Part shown: in pieces, positions 18,233 through 20,423 of the stretch
Layout of the letters: every line of letters begins with the position of its first letter
How positions within the stretch are numbered: the first letter of the stretch is position 1
Assembly: GCA_915063485.1 (NCBI GenBank)
Contig: CAJZDJ010000030.1
Coordinates: forward strand, 1-20,423
Length of the DNA: 20,423 nucleotides
Source of the DNA: an uncultured Actinomyces sp.
Lineage (GTDB): Bacteria; Actinomycetota; Actinomycetes; Actinomycetales; Actinomycetaceae
Direction of reading: 5' to 3'
Notes under the pieces: model-generated
Told to the model about the DNA's origin: nothing
Database searches by the model: none
What the model saw: only the letters and a program-made list of their open reading frames with translations
Made by a program: the position numbers and the translations under genes

Positions 18233-18804
18233 TGTCGGTACCCCCCTCGATCACGCCCCAGCCTAAGGGCAACCAGCCCAAGGGTGTTCCCCCCAAGGGC
18301 GTGCAGCCGGGACCGCCGCCGCGTATCCGCACCGCACCTCAGGCGGGCGGCTCACGCCCGGCGCCGCGACAGATGCCCGCATCTATGCCTCCGGCGCAGC
18401 CCCCGCGCCAGCACAACCCCAAGCCTGCCCCTGCTGCCGCTGAGCGTCGCTTTGTGCGCCTAGCGCTAGAGCGTGTGGACCCCTGGTCGGTTATGAAGAC
18501 TGCCTTCCTGCTATCAGTGGCAGTAGGCATCATGACCATTGTTGCGGCTGTAGTGGTGTGGTTCTCTCTAGATGCGCTGCACGTGTTCGCCAAGATTAAG
18601 GATCAGGTACAGCAGCTTGGTGGTGAAAAGTCGCTGCAGGCCGTGGTGGAGTACCTCAAACTTTCGCGCGCGGTTTCCCTGGCTACTGTGGTGGCGGTTG
18701 TGAACATTATTTTGTCCACTGCCCTGGCCACGATTGGTGCCATGATCTACAACGTGACTACTCACCTTATCGGTGGGGTCTATCTCACACTGGCAGATGA
18801 CTAA
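18232..18804 (+). CDS. DUF3566 transmembrane protein
   Basis: A 190-aa membrane protein found directly after gyrA in most Actinobacteria (for example Rv0007 of Mycobacterium tuberculosis). Residues 1-70 form a Pro/Gln/Lys-rich cytoplasmic tail with short repeats of the type PKGVPPKGVQPG. Residue 71 onward (ERRFVRLALERVDPWSVMK) is the conserved juxtamembrane part. Two hydrophobic helices lie at about 89-112 and 145-172, separated by an amphipathic loop (KIKDQVQQLGGEKSLQAVVEYLK). The ATG overlaps the gyrA stop. The exact role is unknown; a link to the cell envelope or division has been suggested for relatives, but nothing here shows it. Confidence 0.9.
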   Translation: MSVPPSITPQPKGNQPKGVPPKGVQPGPPPRIRTAPQAGGSRPAPRQMPASMPPAQPPRQHNPKPAPAAAERRFVRLALERVDPWSVMKTAFLLSVAVGIMTIVAAVVVWFSLDALHVFAKIKDQVQQLGGEKSLQAVVEYLKLSRAVSLATVVAVVNIILSTALATIGAMIYNVTTHLIGGVYLTLADD

Positions 18805-18810
18805 TTCAAT

Positions 18811-18838
18811 TTGATTATCTGCGTCTGGCTCGTGTAAT
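18811..18838 (+). promoter_or_regulatory. Promoter of tRNA-Ile
   Basis: TTGATT (18811-18816) and TGTAAT (18833-18838) are separated by 16 bp. The -10 matches TATAAT at five of six positions. Transcription would start about ten bases before the tRNA, as expected for a stable RNA gene. Confidence 0.5.
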
Positions 18839-18854
18839 CTCTATCGAGTCAAAC

Positions 18855-18931
18855 GGGCCTATAGCTCAGTTGGTTAGAGCGCATCCCTGATAAGGATGAG
18901 GTCGCTGGTTCGAGTCCAGCTAGGCCCACCA
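18855..18931 (+). tRNA. tRNA-Ile (anticodon GAT), CCA encoded
   Basis: A full cloverleaf is present. The acceptor stem is GGGCCTA/TAGGCCC. The anticodon stem is CATCC/GGATG with loop CTGATAA, anticodon GAT at 18889-18891. The T arm is GCTGG-TTCGAGT-CCAGC. Discriminator A at 18928 is followed by an encoded CCA (18929-18931). tRNA-Ile after the gyrase genes is a common actinobacterial arrangement. Confidence 0.97.
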
Positions 18932-18952
18932 CCGGTTGAACGGAGCAAATTA

Positions 18953-19078
18953 ATGAGCTTCGCAGCTAAATCCCTGATTGCACTTAGCCTAGGTGCTTGC
19001 GGTTATGCCCTCTGGTTAAAAACCGCCCCTAAACGTTGGCAAGCGCAACCTTGGATTGAAGTAGCTGATCCGGCCTAA
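18953..19078 (+). CDS. 41-aa DLW-39-like small protein
   Basis: A tiny gene between tRNA-Ile and tRNA-Ala with its own ribosome site (GGAG at 18942-18945, seven bases before the ATG). The product has a hydrophobic N-terminal stretch (AKSLIALSLGACGYALWL, residues 4-21), probably membrane-associated. The basic and aromatic tail that follows ends PWIEVADPA. Position, length and tail resemble the actinobacterial DLW-39 family, where the tail reads roughly DLWxEATDPV; here the DLW triplet appears as QPW. The stop lies one base before the tRNA-Ala. Function is unknown. The family match comes from memory of its context and tail, so it is likely but not certain. Confidence 0.75.
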   Translation: MSFAAKSLIALSLGACGYALWLKTAPKRWQAQPWIEVADPA

Positions 19079-19079
19079 T

Positions 19080-19152
19080 GGGGCTATGGCGCAATTGGTA
19101 GCGCACCTGCTTTGCAAGCAGGGGGTTACGGGTTCGAGTCCCGTTAGCTCCA
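19080..19152 (+). tRNA. tRNA-Ala (anticodon TGC), CCA not encoded
   Basis: The acceptor stem GGGGCTA/TAGCTCC contains the G3-U70 wobble pair that marks alanine tRNAs. The anticodon stem is CCTGC/GCAGG with loop TTTGCAA, anticodon TGC at 19113-19115. The T arm is ACGGG-TTCGAGT-CCCGT. Discriminator A at 19152 is followed by CTTTT, so CCA must be added enzymatically, unlike the tRNA-Ile just upstream. Confidence 0.97.
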
Positions 19153-19158
19153 CTTTTC

Positions 19159-19186
19159 ACCCGCAACCTGATGGTTGCGGGTTTTG
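19159..19186 (+). terminator. Terminator after tRNA-Ala
   Basis: CCGCAACC (19161-19168) and GGTTGCGG (19173-19180) enclose the loop TGAT. Two more pairs extend the stem, and GTTTTG follows. It ends the tRNA-Ile/DLW-39/tRNA-Ala transcript. Confidence 0.85.
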
Positions 19187-19546
19187 TCGTATGTGAGCTT
19201 CCGCAATTTGTTGGCGATGGCCTCACATGTCAGCGTATCGGAGGCTGTGTGCCCCTATTTATCCGACCAGCTGGTCATGTCTATGGATGATGCCGATCAT
19301 CGGCGGTCGCTTCTGGGACTAACGACCCTGAGCTGGTATTCCGCCAATGTTTATCCACAGGCCTGTGCACACTTGTGAATAAACTGTGTGAATAAGTCTT
19401 TCACACAATCGGTCAGAAGTTTGAAATCTGACCTAATAAACCTTTAGTTACGAGCAGTTTTGCAATAGTTGCCACTATTTCACACTTGCTTTGAAACCGC
19501 TAAAATTGGCCTGATTCATCCTTTATCCGCACAACAGGAGAACGCT
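19187..19546 (+). promoter_or_regulatory. AT-richer gap with DnaA boxes, an inverted repeat and the surface-gene promoter region
   Basis: I see no convincing gene in this 360-bp gap. DnaA boxes are at 19351-19359 (TTATCCACA, exact), 19374-19382 and 19387-19395 (both TGTGAATAA, one mismatch, same orientation). An inverted repeat, GGTCAGA (19411-19417) with TCTGACC (19427-19433), follows and may be an operator. A -10-like TAAAAT sits at 19501-19506 about 40 bp before the next gene, without a clear -35. Confidence 0.5.
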
Positions 19547-20423
19547 GTGCACATCAACGACACATGGTCAAAGGCTTCGAGGCCAGCCCAGCTGCTTGCC
19601 ATGTTGGTGACGACCGCTCTCGTCTTTCTTGGCGTGACGTCGCTGCCCACATATGCGGCCGCCCCCACCCTCAAACTTGCAATCAACGCCGACGAGGACT
19701 CCTACCTGTCAGGCGTCGAACAACGCTACGTCGTCGAGTTTTCCTGCGCCTCCACCACAGAGGACTGCCTGAACTCGGTCGTGACCATCACGCTGCCGCA
19801 CACGATCACTCCCGCAGGTGACTCCAACCCTGACTCGGCTCCCGACGGCGTCAACGCCACGGCCACCGCCGGCAACAAGGTCGTTACTCCCGAGATCAAG
19901 CGCCCGACAGCGACCACGGACGGCCTCGTCACCTACAACCTCGGAACCGTCGCCGCCGGCACGTCCTTCCAGACCGTGCTGACGTTTACCGCGCCTCGCG
20001 GCGTGACCCCCGGCAGCTCTACGGTGACCCCTGTCGCCACCTTCTCCTCGGGCGACACCACCGTGACCGCGCAGGACACCGTCACGATCTACTCCGAGCC
20101 GACGCCCCTCCTGTCGAAAACCGGCCCCGTCGCAACCCCGAAGAACGTGGACGTGACCTACCAGATCACCCCGAAGTACGACACCACGATCGACGGTCTG
20201 AACGGCAAGACCAACATGACGAACGTCGTCGTCACCGACCCGCTGCCCCAGTGTGCGACCTACGTGTCCTCCACGGCCTCGGGTAACACCATCACCAACA
20301 CGGCCGCGACCGTGCCCAGCTCCTACGACGCCGCGACCCACACGGTCACCTGGAACATCGGCGACGTGAACCCCGCGTTCATGAACGTGGTCCTGTCCGT
20401 CACCGTCCACTACGACGACACCT
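19547..20423 (+). CDS. Secreted DUF11-like surface protein (partial, runs off the window)
   Basis: An open frame from GTG at 19547 (AGGAG at 19536-19540) runs 292 codons without a stop to the window end, so the C-terminus is missing. Residues 1-37 look like a Sec signal peptide: Lys/Arg near the start, the hydrophobic core LLAMLVTTALVFLGV, then PTYA-AAP as the likely cleavage site. The mature part is Thr/Val/Ser/Asp-rich, as in beta-sandwich adhesins. From about residue 188 the pattern LLSKTGPV...DVTYQITPKY...MTNVVVTDPLPQ...TVTWNIGDV resembles DUF11-type repeats of Gram-positive surface proteins. C67 and C74 could form a disulfide. A sortase motif would lie beyond the window and cannot be checked. 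Codons are much richer in G/C third positions than in the upstream genes, which suggests acquisition or a different expression history. Confidence 0.8.
   Translation, partial: MHINDTWSKASRPAQLLAMLVTTALVFLGVTSLPTYAAAPTLKLAINADEDSYLSGVEQRYVVEFSCASTTEDCLNSVVTITLPHTITPAGDSNPDSAPDGVNATATAGNKVVTPEIKRPTATTDGLVTYNLGTVAAGTSFQTVLTFTAPRGVTPGSSTVTPVATFSSGDTTVTAQDTVTIYSEPTPLLSKTGPVATPKNVDVTYQITPKYDTTIDGLNGKTNMTNVVVTDPLPQCATYVSSTASGNTITNTAATVPSSYDAATHTVTWNIGDVNPAFMNVVLSVTVHYDDT

Noticed and set aside
19029..19226. Minus-strand open frame encoding a peptide with GTRTRNPLLAKQVRYQLRHSP
   Set aside because: This is the antisense translation of tRNA-Ala, a frequent misannotation. It has no independent support.
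19175..19378. Plus-strand frame of 67 codons between the tRNA terminator and the surface-protein gene
   Set aside because: It starts inside the terminator and has no ribosome site and no recognisable domain. Its end covers a DnaA box. I treat the region as intergenic, although a decayed gene cannot be excluded.
19709..20410. Long minus-strand frame opposite the surface-protein gene (Gly/Val/Arg/His-rich)
   Set aside because: It is a shadow created by G/C-rich third positions on the plus strand. The plus-strand frame has a signal peptide, a ribosome site and domain-like sequence.

Overview
This window is the replication-origin region of an actinobacterial chromosome. The order parB-parA-rsmG-khpB(jag)-yidC-yidD-rnpA-rpmH, then dnaA-dnaN-recF-dciA-gyrB-gyrA-DUF3566-tRNA(Ile)-DLW39-tRNA(Ala) in the opposite direction, is the classic actinobacterial origin neighbourhood. 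DUF3566 directly after gyrA, a tiny DLW-39-type gene between the two tRNAs, and a DUF721/DciA gene between recF and gyrB all point to Actinomycetota. The moderate G+C and short, accessory-poor layout would fit the Actinomycetaceae, but that family-level guess is inference and I do not name a species.

Layout. 1-183: a perfect 40-bp palindrome built around a parS site, then the leader of a BrnQ-type branched-chain amino acid transporter (184-1557, +). A shared bidirectional terminator (1577-1614) separates it from parAB (minus strand, 1632-3747). A 382-bp gap (3748-4129) holds a fourth parS overlapping the likely parA promoter, the terminator of the rpmH-rsmG operon, and a degenerate 17-bp tandem repeat. 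The minus-strand operon rpmH-rnpA-yidD-yidC-khpB-rsmG (7506 down to 4130) starts from a good-looking promoter at 7641-7668. oriC is bipartite: four DnaA boxes between rpmH and dnaA, and further degenerate boxes followed by a CTA-triplet run (DnaA-trio type unwinding element) between dnaA and dnaN. Plus-strand dnaA, dnaN, recF, dciA, gyrB, gyrA and a DUF3566 membrane protein follow, then tRNA-Ile(GAT), a 41-aa protein, tRNA-Ala(TGC) and a terminator. A 360-bp AT-richer gap (19187-19546) contains three more DnaA boxes. The window ends inside a secreted, DUF11-like surface-protein gene (19547 to beyond 20423) whose G+C-rich codon use differs from everything before it.

How it works together. DnaA opens oriC, DciA and DnaN support helicase and polymerase loading, RecF repairs stalled forks and gyrase removes supercoils. 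ParB loads on the four parS sites, all within 3.9 kb on the left side of oriC, and ParA segregates the origins. The minus-strand operon supplies ribosomal protein L34, the RNase P protein, the YidC/YidD membrane-insertion pair, an RNA-binding KhpB protein and the RsmG 16S rRNA methylase.

Most of the window is conserved core. The points most worth a second look are the parS site inside a terminator-like 40-bp palindrome, the two in-frame parS copies in parB that share a VSRETVxGG peptide, the DnaA-trio element, the remote DnaA-box cluster next to the adhesin gene, and the tandem repeat after rsmG. I found no CRISPR array, no insertion sequence and no clearly new multi-gene system.
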